A stretch of DNA of 64,000 nt from Variovorax ginsengisoli (GCF_030486595.1 NZ_JAUJZH010000020.1:1-64000); one strand, 5' to 3'; positions 16,693-25,803 are shown, numbered from the stretch's first letter. A program made the numbers and translations. The notes: generated by a model from the letters alone, not told the origin.

Positions 16693-17658
16693 ATGCGCAT
16701 AGGACTCCTTGCTTTCCCCGGCTTCCAACTGCTCGATGTCTCGGGTCCCGCGGACGTGTTCGCTGAAGCGGCACGGCAGCTGGGTGATCCCCGGGCTTAT
16801 TCCGTGGAGGTGATCGGCACTGAGCCGGGCATGCTTCGCAGTAGCTGCGGATTACGACTGGCCGTGGATGCCACCGTCTCGACCGTTCGCGGAAAGCTCC
16901 ACACCCTGCTCGTTGCGGGCAGCCCTGAAGTTGAGGCGCTGCGCTCTGGCCAGGAATTGCATCGTTGGCTGCAAATGCAGTCGCGCTCCGTGCGGCGGTT
17001 GGGATCTGTGTGCACGGGAGCGTTTGTCCTCGCGGCTGCCGGCCTTCTGGATGGCCGACGAGCGACGACCCACTGGAACGAAGTTGCGCAGTTGAGCGTC
17101 CAGAACCCTCAAGTGCTTCTGGAGCCCGACGCGATTTACGTGAAGGACGGTAGCCTTTACACGTCAGCAGGCGTGACCGCAGGATTGGATCTGGCCCTTG
17201 CGATGGTCGAGGAAGACCACGGGCGCGATCTCGCATTGCGCGTCGCGCGGGAATTGGTCATGTTTCTCAAGCGCCCAGGCGGGCAAAGCCAGTTCAGCGC
17301 CTATCTTGCCGCGCAGACAGCGGAGAAGTCGCACATTCGGGAAGTACAGGAGCACGTGCTATCGCACCTAATGACCGACCTGTCGGTGCCGCGGCTCGCC
17401 ATGCTCGCTGGGATGAGTGAGCGAAACTTCACCCGGGTATTCCACGAGGAGACAGGCATGACGCCGTCGCAGTTCGTCGAAAAGGCCAGGATCGATGAGG
17501 CGCGGCGCCAGCTGGAGGACTCCGACGATCCCCTGAAGAGGCTTTCAGCGAACGTCGGGTACGCGAATCTGGATGCGTTCAGTCGTGCCTTCAATCGCCG
17601 CGTCGGCGTGAGCCCCAGCGAGTACCGAAGGCAATTCTCAGGCAAGACAAGCTGCTAA
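16693..17658 (+). CDS. GlxA-type regulator (DJ-1/PfpI + AraC HTH)
   Basis: A 321-aa regulator with an N-terminal DJ-1/PfpI-like domain (IGLLAFPGFQLLDVSGPADV; the CTGAFVLAAAGLLDGRRATT nucleophile-elbow region; HWNE) over residues 1-190, then an AraC double HTH (LSVPRLAMLAGMSERNFTRV and NVGYANLDAFSRAFNRR). The start at 16693 matches the family; an earlier in-frame Met at 16600 lies in the divergent promoter region. Divergent from the M24 gene. A decayed copy of its C-terminus lies at 5046-5197. Confidence 0.92.
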   Translation: MRIGLLAFPGFQLLDVSGPADVFAEAARQLGDPRAYSVEVIGTEPGMLRSSCGLRLAVDATVSTVRGKLHTLLVAGSPEVEALRSGQELHRWLQMQSRSVRRLGSVCTGAFVLAAAGLLDGRRATTHWNEVAQLSVQNPQVLLEPDAIYVKDGSLYTSAGVTAGLDLALAMVEEDHGRDLALRVARELVMFLKRPGGQSQFSAYLAAQTAEKSHIREVQEHVLSHLMTDLSVPRLAMLAGMSERNFTRVFHEETGMTPSQFVEKARIDEARRQLEDSDDPLKRLSANVGYANLDAFSRAFNRRVGVSPSEYRRQFSGKTSC

Positions 17659-18183
17659 GACTCAATGCTGCCCGAACCTGACATTCACTTGGTCCTCAAC
17701 CAGGAGGCGCGCCGCGCTTTGTGATCAAAGTGGTTTCCGCCACATGGCGACGGTCGAAAAGTGGGCGAGCGCCTTTGCTTCACGTGCCGGACGTGTGCGA
17801 GATAGTGCTGCTGTCGGACTTAGTTTTTGGAAGGTGCCGTGGCCTCGCCCGTTGCGTTCCGAGTTCCGTCGCGTCCGGTTCAGACCCGGGGAGCTGCGAC
17901 TTGGACGCCACGAAGTAAGGGCCCGTAATTGGAGAGCTTTGGGTATGCAAATCTCTCAGTTCGCGGTGGTTCGCAGGTAAAGATTGCACCCGTACATCGG
18001 GACTTTGCTGCAGCGCCATTGGCGCCGCGGTCCCTGACAGGATCTGCTGACTGGCTTCTCCATCGCCCCTCTGCTTCTGAGCCGAGGTCTACCGATCGGT
18101 CCTGGGCCAGAAACGGCGCTCGTGACGTTGAGAGTCAGTCGAAGGGGCCGGACCTCGAACTGCATTGACGCCAACTAGGGTCT
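17659..18183. other. intergenic stretch, nothing recognised
   Basis: About 525 bp between the GlxA-type gene and the MocR gene. Short frames exist on both strands, but none has a family resemblance, a ribosome-binding site or a clear repeat. I see no promoter or terminator I would defend. Confidence 0.4.
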
Positions 18184-19653
18184 CTACGATCGTCCTTTGA
18201 AGCTTGGCCCCGATTTTCCAGTTGCGGATTTAAGCTGCGCGTTGGCTAGATCTCCAAGACTCCTGATAGCCCCTTCCAAGCGCGGGTCGCCGAGATACCC
18301 GTAGTTAATGCGCAAGTGCCGGGTGTATCGCCGGTCGGCTGAAAACAAATGGCCGGGCGCTACGCCTATGCGGAGCCGAAGAGCGTCCTTGTGCAGTGCG
18401 AGCGCGTCGACACCTTCCGGCAGCGCGAGCCACAGGAAATAGCCGCCCTCGGGGCGCGTGACCCGCGTTCCAGTCGGAAAGTATCGATCGATATATCGTA
18501 AGCAGGCGGCCTGCTGGCGGCTGAACGAATGCCGCAGGGCGCGCAGGTGACGATCGAAACTCTTGTGTTGCAGGTACTCCTGTAAGGCCAGTTGCGAGGG
18601 AAGTGCCGTTGCCAGCGAACTCATCAACTTGTTCCGACCCAAGGTAGCTGCGAAGCGACCGCCCGCTACCCATCCGATGCGATATCCGGGTGCCAGGGAT
18701 TTCGAGAAAGAACTGCAGTGCAGCACCCAGCCGGCCCGGTCCCAGGCCTTGGCCGGTGGCGGTCTTCGAGGCCCATGCGCGAGCTCGCCGTACACGTCGT
18801 CTTCGATCAGCGGTATGGCGCGAGTGGCGAGCATGTTGACCAGTTGCTCTTTGGCTGCGTCGCTCATGGTGCAGCCCATTGGGTTCTGGAAGGTCGGCAT
18901 GAACCAGCAGGCCTTCACCGGATGCTGGTCGATCACGCGAGCAAGAGAGCCGAGATCCACGCCTGTTCGCGGGTGGGTCTCAACCTCGACCGCGCGAAGA
19001 CCGCGCCGCTCTAGTGCCTGCAACGCAGCATAAAAGGTTGGGGTTTCGATCGCCACGACGTCGCCTGGCTGCGTCACCGATTCGAGCGCAAGATTGAGGG
19101 CTTCCATCGCCCCGCTAGTGATGACCAGCTCTGACGCAGGAACATCCATCCCGACGCTGCCGTAACGGAGGGAGATCTGATGGCGCAAAAGGGCGTTTCC
19201 TGGTGACAAATCCTCGATGGTCTGCCAGGGATCCATCCGCTTGAGCGCTCGCGTCAGGCCGGCGGCAAGTTGCTCTAAGGGGAACAGCTCTGGCGATGGA
19301 AAAGCCGAGCCGAGCGGGACCATGTCGCGCTCGCGAGCCTGTGCGAGGACCTGAAAGACTAGCGACGAGACGTCGACCGACATGGACCCGAGGACGGGTT
19401 CGCTGGCGGCGAGTTCGTTGGACGGCACTTCCGCGCGCGCTCGGACGAAGTATCCCGACCGCTGCCGCGCTTCGACAAGCCCTTGCGCCTCCAGCAGGTA
19501 GTAAGCAGAGAACACTGTGGATGCACTGATGCCCATCTGCGACTTCAATTCGCGCACGGAGGGAAGGCGATCGTTCGCCTTTAGGTTACCCGCGCGAATG
19601 CGCTGAGCGATGTTGTCGGCAAGCTTCTCGTAGCGGTTCATGGGCGTGGGCAT
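18184..19653 (-). CDS. MocR/PdxR-family regulator (GntR HTH + aminotransferase)
   Basis: A 489-aa fusion. Residues ~5-75 are a GntR winged HTH (RYEKLADNIAQRIRAGNL, RLPSVRELKSQMGISASTVF). From ~100 it is a fold-I PLP aminotransferase-like domain with TSGAMEALNLAL, the PTFQNPMG motif, the PLP Asp/Tyr in EDDVYGELAHG and the Schiff-base Lys in CSSFSKSLAPGYR. MocR proteins sense PLP or amino compounds. The start may be 19653 or the Met at 19641. The 390-bp gap to the divergent small gene at 20044 contains three CTGATACG words, probable operators. Confidence 0.93.
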   Translation of the reverse strand: MPTPMNRYEKLADNIAQRIRAGNLKANDRLPSVRELKSQMGISASTVFSAYYLLEAQGLVEARQRSGYFVRARAEVPSNELAASEPVLGSMSVDVSSLVFQVLAQARERDMVPLGSAFPSPELFPLEQLAAGLTRALKRMDPWQTIEDLSPGNALLRHQISLRYGSVGMDVPASELVITSGAMEALNLALESVTQPGDVVAIETPTFYAALQALERRGLRAVEVETHPRTGVDLGSLARVIDQHPVKACWFMPTFQNPMGCTMSDAAKEQLVNMLATRAIPLIEDDVYGELAHGPRRPPPAKAWDRAGWVLHCSSFSKSLAPGYRIGWVAGGRFAATLGRNKLMSSLATALPSQLALQEYLQHKSFDRHLRALRHSFSRQQAACLRYIDRYFPTGTRVTRPEGGYFLWLALPEGVDALALHKDALRLRIGVAPGHLFSADRRYTRHLRINYGYLGDPRLEGAIRSLGDLANAQLKSATGKSGPSFKGRS

Positions 19654-19659
19654 CTCATT

Positions 19660-19820
19660 CTGATACGGTCGTTCTGAACCGCTCCCGAGATTTTCCTATC
19701 AGACGTCGGCGTGCCAGCCCTGTCGATCAATCCCATCACTCGCGCGTCCGCCGGAGCGACGACCGGCCTTCTTGGATCTGATACGAAAATTTTCAGGCGA
19801 TCTGGTTCTGTACGTATCAG
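19660..19820. promoter_or_regulatory. CTGATACG repeats, probable MocR operator
   Basis: CTGATACG occurs at 19660-19667 and 19778-19785 and as its complement CGTATCAG at 19813-19820; the last two form an inverted pair 27 bp apart. MocR regulators usually bind spaced repeats between themselves and a divergent target. The first copy is a few bases upstream of the MocR start, suggesting autorepression. The rest of 19654-20043 has no gene. Confidence 0.45.
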
Positions 19821-20043
19821 CCTGGAAGATGAACACTCCCCAGCACCATGAGAGTGCTTCTGCGGTGCCGGCGGACTGCTCCGCCTTTCGACCGATGTAT
19901 TTCGTGTCTTTCGACGCGCCTTGCCCGCCCATTCAGTTCACAGCAACTGCGTCGCCAGATCGTTTTCCGTTTCTTCATCGGTCTATTGAGCTACTCGCCG
20001 CACTCAGGCTTCGCCGTCTGTCACCCTTAATATTTTTTAGATC

Positions 20044-20280
20044 ATGGAATCAATCCCTATCTCTTTTATTATTTTCAAGGTTCTCGTGCTCAGCGTGGGT
20101 ATGTATTTGGCCGTCAAGTGGCATTACGACCGGGGACAGAAGGACAAGAATCAAAAGACAGCTGCAGTGGTGCTGACATCTATCAAGGTGGGCGCAGCGT
20201 TCGTCGCTGCTGCGTTCCTCATGTTGTTCCTCACCTTTGAAATCTGCATTAGGATGGGTCTGGACCTGGCCATGCCGTGA
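20044..20280 (+). CDS. small two-segment membrane protein
   Basis: A 78-aa protein of unknown family with two hydrophobic stretches: PISFIIFKVLVLSVGMYLAV (residues ~5-25) and VGAAFVAAAFLMLFL (~50-65), separated by a basic loop (HYDRGQKDKNQK). The base composition is lower in GC than its neighbours, suggesting transfer. The ATG at 20044 directly follows an AT-rich run (TAATATTTTTTAG) that could hold a -10 element. It is immediately followed by an Excalibur-domain frame, and the two may be a unit. Confidence 0.5.
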   Translation: MESIPISFIIFKVLVLSVGMYLAVKWHYDRGQKDKNQKTAAVVLTSIKVGAAFVAAAFLMLFLTFEICIRMGLDLAMP

Positions 20281-20745
20281 TTGGAGTTTTCTGTCGTGCA
20301 TTGGCCGCATTCGGCTATGGAAATTACAACCGGTACGTCTCACAGTCGTGGCCGAGTCCTGCGGTGGCATCACGCGGCAGGCCTCGATGCCCTGTCTAGT
20401 GGCTTCCGGTGCGACGGACGCAAGTATTGCTCGCAGATGACGTCATGCACTGAGGCAAAGTTCTACCTCAAGAACTGCCCTGGCACCCAAATGGATGGGA
20501 ACCAGGATGACGTGCCTTGCGGACAGCAATGGTGCACCGGTCCTCTTCCCTTGAAGGCAGGGTCGAATCTATGCGCGGCAGTCGCCCAAACCACGCCCGA
20601 AGCCGCGGCTCGAGGCGACCCGCAGGTCAATGCAGGACGCTCTGAATGTCGTCATCAAGAACGTCAGCTGGTAGGTCGGACATCTTCAAATAGAGCCTTC
20701 CGGCATCGACGGCTCGAGCGACAGAGTCCTGAAGCACTTGACTGA
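20281..20745 (+). CDS. Excalibur calcium-binding-domain protein, possibly damaged
   Basis: The frame contains a clear Excalibur domain around residues 43-85: FRCDGRKYCSQMTSCTEAKF, then YLKNCPGTQMDGNQDDVPCG and QQWC, with the conserved Cys residues and a DxDxDG-like acidic loop (MDGNQDDVPC). Excalibur domains are small extracytoplasmic modules proposed to bind calcium. The start is uncertain (TTG 20281, GTG 20296 or ATG 20317), and none gives a convincing signal peptide, so an upstream frameshift is possible. The last ~40 residues overlap the AAA+ pseudogene and look non-native. Confidence 0.5.
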   Translation: MEFSVVHWPHSAMEITTGTSHSRGRVLRWHHAAGLDALSSGFRCDGRKYCSQMTSCTEAKFYLKNCPGTQMDGNQDDVPCGQQWCTGPLPLKAGSNLCAAVAQTTPEAAARGDPQVNAGRSECRHQERQLVGRTSSNRAFRHRRLERQSPEALD

Positions 20746-21690
20746 TCTCGGGTGCCGTCAGATGGGCCAGCTCCTTGGTGATCAGAGGCGTAGGCCTAGC
20801 GAACTCGCGGATATTGAGTTGCTGTACCGCAGCAGCTGCAATCACACGCGCCGCTTCTAGCGCCTGGGCCCCAGACGGAGCCAGGATATGGAACTCCCGA
20901 AATCGGGAACGTAGCGATTCGGGCACCTTTGCCGGGTCATTGGACGTGGCGATGTAGGTGGCCAGGCTCGCGTCGAACTCGATATCAAGCGACGCATCTC
21001 GCACCTTGCTAGCCGTGATCGGTTCAAGAAGTGAATGCAGAGGTGCCAAGGGGTCGTACTGCGATCCTCAGGGCGCCTTGTCCAGCTCGTCAATCAGGAA
21101 AACGGTATTGGCAACCGCTCCAAGGCCGATTTGCTGGAAGATGAGCCCTTGCGTGGCCGTGCTCCAATGCCGCTCCGTCCCAAGGAGCAGGGAGCTCGTC
21201 TGAGCGTTCTCCATGGAATGCCGTCGGATCGGCGTGCCAAGGGCCTGGGCCAGGTCGTTTGCATAGTGCGTCTTGCCCAGCCCGGGCTCGCCCCATAGAT
21301 GCAGGGGCGGAATCCTCAGGGGTTCGCGCCCTCGGGTCGACGGCGTCGAGCGCCGAGCAACGAAGTCGGTGACTTCGATGAAATGCGGGTGCGCCTCGCG
21401 AAGGTAGGCGAGCAACTTTTCCCACTTTTGTGGCCGAAACGCCGGGTTGGCGACATCGCGCAGGGCGCCAGCGAGTTCCAGCTTCTTGGTGAGCTCCAGC
21501 TCGCGCTTCTGGTAGTCCTTGTCGCGAAGGGTGGCGATGCTTGCGATTACCCTGAACAGCTCCTCGCCGCGAAGGACCGGGTGGCGCCGATCTCGACGGC
21601 GGCGGGCTACCCCATGCTCGAATGTCTTCACGAACGCGACCTGGTTCGGCACAGGTGCGGCCGGGGCCGGAGGGCTGGAACTTTCACCAG
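20627..21690 (-). pseudogene. Lon-like AAA+ ATPase gene, truncated with an internal stop
   Basis: A second copy of the ATPase at 43831-45093, matching it almost residue for residue from PPAPAAPVPNQVAFVK (intact residue ~70) to the C-terminal SVLH and stop. It includes Walker A (GEPGLGKTH) and Walker B (VFLIDELDK). The first ~70 codons are missing, and codon TGA at 21070-21068 (minus strand) replaces the Arg of DKAPRGSQYDP, so the protein is broken at Walker B plus a few residues. The frame is otherwise unbroken. The 5' junction near 21690 abuts a truncated unrelated frame. Confidence 0.8.
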
Positions 21691-22002
21691 ATTTCCACAC
21701 GATTCGCAACCACGGGCTCGGGGTCCGATGCGTTCAAGGCGCTATACAAGGACGCCTTCGAGTTGATGAAGCACGATCCTGAGAACTTGGGGTTGTACTT
21801 CGTGGTCGGGATTGCGACCCGGTCCTACGTCCGCAGTTACGAGGATCAAGGGGTGACGGGCGAGTTCGCCGATCGCGCCAAGGCGACCCTGGTGAACTTC
21901 AATGCAAAGATCACAGAAGCCCTCGCGAGCACGCCTGAGAACCGACTGAAGCTGCTGGGTGAAGTCGCCATCGACTACGAGTGGAACGTGCACGATTTCT
22001 GA
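21676..22002 (+). pseudogene. 3' fragment of an unrecognised gene
   Basis: An open frame with good codon use ending DYEWNVHDF and a stop. The conserved-looking part starts about SGSDAFKALYKDAFELMKHD and is predicted mostly helical (FADRAKATLVNFNAKITEAL). Its 5' part reads into the AAA+ pseudogene on the other strand, so the true N-terminus was replaced at the junction near 21690. No family recognised. It could still be expressed from an internal Met (MKHDPEN). Confidence 0.4.
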
Positions 22003-22029
22003 ACCCGCGCGCCGGGTCGTCTGATGGAC

Positions 22030-22968
22030 CTACTTGCCGGTTTGCCTGTCTGTTAACGACTCCCGTCGCACGGTGGAAGGCATGAGTTTGGCCACGGTCT
22101 GGCGAAGCCAGATGTTTGCGGGGTCCCGATGAAATCGCGAATGCCAGTGCTGCTTGATGACATATCGCGGCGAGGGAAACGGGAGGCGGTACACCTTGAT
22201 GGATTCCCGCCGCTGGGTTACGAGCGCGTAATGCGTAGGAACCATCGCAAGCAGATCGGTTTCGCTCACGATCTGGGCAACCGCCAGGAAGCTCGGTACC
22301 TGGAGCGCGACCTGACGCACGATCCCCTCCGCACGGATCGCGTTCTGTATGACCCCGGTATGCCCCGTACCCTCTGTCAGGACCTCGATATGACGTTCGG
22401 CGCTGTACATCTGATCCGTCAAACGCCGTCGTAGCCGCGGATGGGATGCAGCCGCGATGCATCGGAAATCCTGCTCGACCAGGGATTGTTGATAGAAACC
22501 AGCATCAAGCTGAGGCATGTAGCCGACTGCAAGGTCGACGAGCCCTTCCTCCAGCCTGCGCCTGCTTTCACTCCCAATGCGTTCCGCGTCGATCCGCACG
22601 CCGGGGGCGGATGACTGCAGGGTGTTCAGAAGAGCAGGGAGGAGAGAGGTCTCTCCAAGATCAGTCATGCAGATCCGAAAGGCCCGTCGCGAAGTGGAAG
22701 GGTCGAAGCCGTTGGTCCCGGTGAGCGTGCCCTCCAGGCTCTCCCTGATTTGACGAAGCACGGGTTGAAGCTCGTCCGCCCGAGGCGTTGCCAGCATTCC
22801 GCGGGACGTTCGGGTGAACAGAGGGTCGCCGTAGAAACCCCGAAGTCGATTCAGCGCCGTGCTGGCAGCGCCCTGTGTCAAACCTAGTCGTTCGGCGGCC
22901 TTCGTCACGCTCGACGCTTTGTACACCTCATCGAAAACGGCGATCCATTCGAGGTCAAGTGCGGCCAT
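22030..22968 (-). CDS. LysR-family transcriptional regulator
   Basis: A 312-aa LysR protein: HTH residues 1-60 (LDLEWIAVFDEVYKASSVTK, then AAERLGLTQGAASTALNRLR) and an effector domain with FRICMTDLGETSLLPALL. The ATG at 22968 gives the family N-terminus; the extension to 23067 overlaps the divergent leader. It is divergent from a Bug receptor and an amidase (23092-25542) and is probably their activator, responding to the amide or its acid. Confidence 0.92.
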   Translation of the reverse strand: MAALDLEWIAVFDEVYKASSVTKAAERLGLTQGAASTALNRLRGFYGDPLFTRTSRGMLATPRADELQPVLRQIRESLEGTLTGTNGFDPSTSRRAFRICMTDLGETSLLPALLNTLQSSAPGVRIDAERIGSESRRRLEEGLVDLAVGYMPQLDAGFYQQSLVEQDFRCIAAASHPRLRRRLTDQMYSAERHIEVLTEGTGHTGVIQNAIRAEGIVRQVALQVPSFLAVAQIVSETDLLAMVPTHYALVTQRRESIKVYRLPFPSPRYVIKQHWHSRFHRDPANIWLRQTVAKLMPSTVRRESLTDRQTGK

Positions 22969-23091
22969 TTCAGAGCTCCGAGATATCAAGAATTTCGATA
23001 GATGGTATCCGGGCCGCGTGTTGCCGGAGCCGTTTGCTGCGGACAAGAATCTCTCCGAGACATTCACCTAATCACAACCGGGAGTCACTCC

Positions 23092-24093
23092 ATGGCGCTG
23101 CTTGCACATCGATACTTGGCCGCTTCTGTTCTCACTGCTGCGCTTGCCCTGGCCTTCGTAGGGGGTGCAGAAGCTGACACTGGAGGACCATCGTTTCCCT
23201 CGAAGCCGGTGACGATCCTCACGACCTTCTCGGCCGGGAGCGGTCCCGACACCATGATGAGGGCGGTCGGTGAAGTATTGAGCGCAAAGTGGAAGCAGCC
23301 TGTCTTGATCGACAACCGGCCGGGGGGCGCTGGGTTCATTGCGATCAACGCAGCGAAGGCCGCGGCACCTGATGGTCACACCATCCTGATGCACGATGGG
23401 GACGCCATGAGCGCCTTGCCTACGCTGTTCAAGAGCAGGAACTTTCGCGTCTTCGACAGTTTTGAGCCGGCAGGGGCCTTGTATAGCACCCCGTTCTTCG
23501 TCGTGGTGGCGGCAAGCTCCCCGTGGAAGAACGTCGGCGACCTTCTTGCAGCGGCCAAGGCGAAGCCCGATGCAGTGACTTACGGAACCTGGGGCGTCGG
23601 CACGACGGCGCATCTCCAGTCAGCGATGCTCGAGACTGCTGCTGGCGTCCAGATGCTTCATGTTCCCTACAAGGAGATGGGACAGCTTTACACAGCCGTG
23701 AGCACGGGGGAGACGGACTGGGCACTCGGCGCAATGGCTTCGACTCAATCGGTCTACGAGGGTGGGCGTGTGAAGTATCTGGCCATCGCGAGGTCGCGCC
23801 GCCTGTCGTCGCTCCCGAATGTCCCAACCCTAGCCGAGGCGGGGGGGCCGCCGAACGTTGAGGCCAGCGGCGTTGTGGTCTTGCTCACGCCCAAGAACAC
23901 GCCAGCGGCCATCAATGACCGGATCAACCGCGACGTCAAGGCGGCAGTCGACAGTCCGGAGGTGCAAGCGCGCTTCAAGACTTTCAACTTCGAAGCCGTG
24001 TCCTGGACCCCTCAGGAACTGCGTCGCCAGCTAGACGCCAAAGCTGCCGGGTACCAGGGCGTTGTTGCCCGATACAACATCAAGTTGGACTGA
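23092..24093 (+). CDS. Bug/TctC-family periplasmic solute receptor
   Basis: A 333-aa receptor with a signal peptide (residues 1-29, LAASVLTAALALAFVGGAEA). Family motifs are FPSKPVTILTTFSAGSGPDT, VLIDNRPGGAGFIAIN, VPYKEMGQLYTAV and ARSRRLSSLPNVPTLAE. The ATG at 23092 is chosen for the signal peptide. It is cotranscribed with the amidase gene 9 bp downstream, which suggests that it captures an amide or a carboxylate made by the enzyme. No TctA/TctB genes are close. Confidence 0.92.
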   Translation: MALLAHRYLAASVLTAALALAFVGGAEADTGGPSFPSKPVTILTTFSAGSGPDTMMRAVGEVLSAKWKQPVLIDNRPGGAGFIAINAAKAAAPDGHTILMHDGDAMSALPTLFKSRNFRVFDSFEPAGALYSTPFFVVVAASSPWKNVGDLLAAAKAKPDAVTYGTWGVGTTAHLQSAMLETAAGVQMLHVPYKEMGQLYTAVSTGETDWALGAMASTQSVYEGGRVKYLAIARSRRLSSLPNVPTLAEAGGPPNVEASGVVVLLTPKNTPAAINDRINRDVKAAVDSPEVQARFKTFNFEAVSWTPQELRRQLDAKAAGYQGVVARYNIKLD

Positions 24094-24102
24094 GAGCGCT
24101 CC

Positions 24103-25542
24103 ATGGAAAGAGGAATGATGTCTGTTCGCCCTGTGGCCTCTCTGCCGCCCGAGCTCTGGAAATGGGACGCGACCGACTTGGCGGCGCATATCAAGAGGCG
24201 CACCATTTCTTCGTTGGAAGTCATGGTCGCCTTTCACACACGAATTGATGAAGTCAACCCAAGGCTGAATGCGATTGTCCAGGCCGACCGAGACGCGGAG
24301 ATCTCCGCTGCGCTCCGGGCCGACGCCGAACTCACCTCTAGTGTCGCTCCAGTCGGGCCTCTGCATGGTGTGCCGATCACCATCAAGCTGAATGCCGATG
24401 TTGAAGGACAGGCAACCACCAACGGCGTGCCTGCCTACAAGGTGCGCGTGGCGGAGCACGACAGTCTGGTCGTGGCCAACTTGAGGCGTGCGGGCGCGAT
24501 CATCGCAGGGCGAACCAACGTGCCGCCGTTCTCGCATCGGTGGTTCACTGAGAACCCGATACATGGGCGGACGCTCAACCCTTGGAGTGACGACATCACG
24601 TCCGGCGGATCCAGTGGCGGCGCGGCTGTGGCTGTGGCCTCAGGCATGGGGGCAGTGGCTCACGGCACCGATATCGCTGGATCGATCCGATACCCTGCGT
24701 ACGTGAACGGCGTTCTTGGTCTTCGCCCTACGCCAGGGCGCGTGCCCGCGTTGAACGGCACTGTGCCCGCGCGCTTTGCAGGCCTGCAGTTGTTTTCGGC
24801 GCAAGGGCCGCTCGCTCGAACCTCGCGCGATCTTGAACTCACGTTGCGAGCGATGGCAGTGGATGGGCAGGCGGATCCGATCTGGATCAACACACCCCTG
24901 GACTACCCGGACGACAACGCAGCATGTCCCGTAGGTTTGATCGATGAAATCGAAGGTGTCGCTCTCCCGTCGAAGATCCGGAGCGCGCTGGATATTGCCG
25001 CTCGGGCCCTGGAAGCCGCAGGCTACAAGGTTGATCCGGTTAAAGTACCTTCGATGCGGGACGCGTTGGAACTCTGGCTTTCGATCGTGATCACGGAAAA
25101 CCGATTGGGAATGATGGCCGATGTCGACGCGATGGACGATCACGTGAGTTCGACATCCATACACGCGATGGCCTCTTGTGCGCCGAATCCGGATCTGCGT
25201 ACCTACGTGACGGCCCTCGCAAAGCGTGATGCGTTGCGCCGAAAGTGGCAAGCTCTCTTCGTTCGGCATCCTCTTCTACTGATGCCCACATCGTGCCGAT
25301 TGCCCATGAAATGGGATGATGATCTTGGAGGAGAAGAGGTGATAAGGAAGTTGCTGGACGACCAGTCCCCACTCATTTCGGTCGCGGCGCTAAGTCTGGG
25401 TGGACTGAATGTGCCGGTGGGGCAGGATGACGGCTTGCCGTTGGGAGTGCAGATCGTCGGTGCGCCTTTCCGGGAAATCCTCATGCTGCGTGCGGCTGCT
25501 GCGATCGAGCAATCGGCGCCCACGCGAAGGGTCTATGACTAG
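24103..25542 (+). CDS. amidase (amidase-signature family)
   Basis: A 479-aa amidase-signature enzyme. The triad is visible: Lys in PITIKLNADVEGQ (~residue 90), cis-Ser in SGGSSGGAAVAVA (~170) and the nucleophile Ser in TDIAGSIRYPA. It is only distantly related to the amidase at 11514. The start may be 24103 or the Met codons at 24115/24118. It forms an operon with the Bug receptor, with the LysR gene divergent: a compact amide uptake and hydrolysis unit. Confidence 0.92.
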   Translation: MERGMMSVRPVASLPPELWKWDATDLAAHIKRRTISSLEVMVAFHTRIDEVNPRLNAIVQADRDAEISAALRADAELTSSVAPVGPLHGVPITIKLNADVEGQATTNGVPAYKVRVAEHDSLVVANLRRAGAIIAGRTNVPPFSHRWFTENPIHGRTLNPWSDDITSGGSSGGAAVAVASGMGAVAHGTDIAGSIRYPAYVNGVLGLRPTPGRVPALNGTVPARFAGLQLFSAQGPLARTSRDLELTLRAMAVDGQADPIWINTPLDYPDDNAACPVGLIDEIEGVALPSKIRSALDIAARALEAAGYKVDPVKVPSMRDALELWLSIVITENRLGMMADVDAMDDHVSSTSIHAMASCAPNPDLRTYVTALAKRDALRRKWQALFVRHPLLLMPTSCRLPMKWDDDLGGEEVIRKLLDDQSPLISVAALSLGGLNVPVGQDDGLPLGVQIVGAPFREILMLRAAAAIEQSAPTRRVYD

Positions 25543-25560
25543 ATGAAGAGCGCCTGAGGA

Positions 25561-25680
25561 CGCAGTAGCGTGGATGGGACGGCGACGTTCACGCCTGCGA
25601 AGTATCACCCCACGCTCGAAGGCGGTCACGAACACAACCTGGCTTATCACGGGCGCGGATGGAGCCGGGGCCGGAGGGCC
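25561..25680 (-). pseudogene. third remnant of the Lon-like AAA+ gene
   Basis: The minus strand reads GPPAPAPSAPVISQVVFVTA then FERGVILRRRERRRPIHATA, matching intact residues ~69-105 of the ATPase at 43831-45093 (PAAPLPNQVAFVKAFERGVA, RRRRDRRHPVL). Only this segment is left. The rest of 25543-26012 holds degenerate shared motif copy F at 25786 and nothing else recognised. Confidence 0.6.
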
Positions 25681-25785
25681 GAGCAGGCTCGGAGCTCCTC
25701 GCGGCGCTGTCGGGTCGTACGCAAGCTGATCCAGTGGCGCGCTCAAGCGCGCGCACCTACTACCCACTGTCGCCCACGAACGAGT

Positions 25786-25803
25786 GGAACTGAAATCGCG
25801 GCA
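25786..25803 (-). promoter_or_regulatory. shared island motif, copy F (half, degenerate)
   Basis: The minus strand reads TGCC, G, CGA, TT, TCAGTTCC: the right half of the island motif in correct spacing but with substitutions. The left TGCA is absent. No intact gene lies downstream on that strand. Confidence 0.3.

Noticed and set aside
21068..21070. A frameshift or programmed recoding site in the AAA+ copy
   Set aside because: The frame is continuous on both sides of a single TGA where the intact copy has Arg (CGG); simple nonsense mutation plus 5' truncation explains it.
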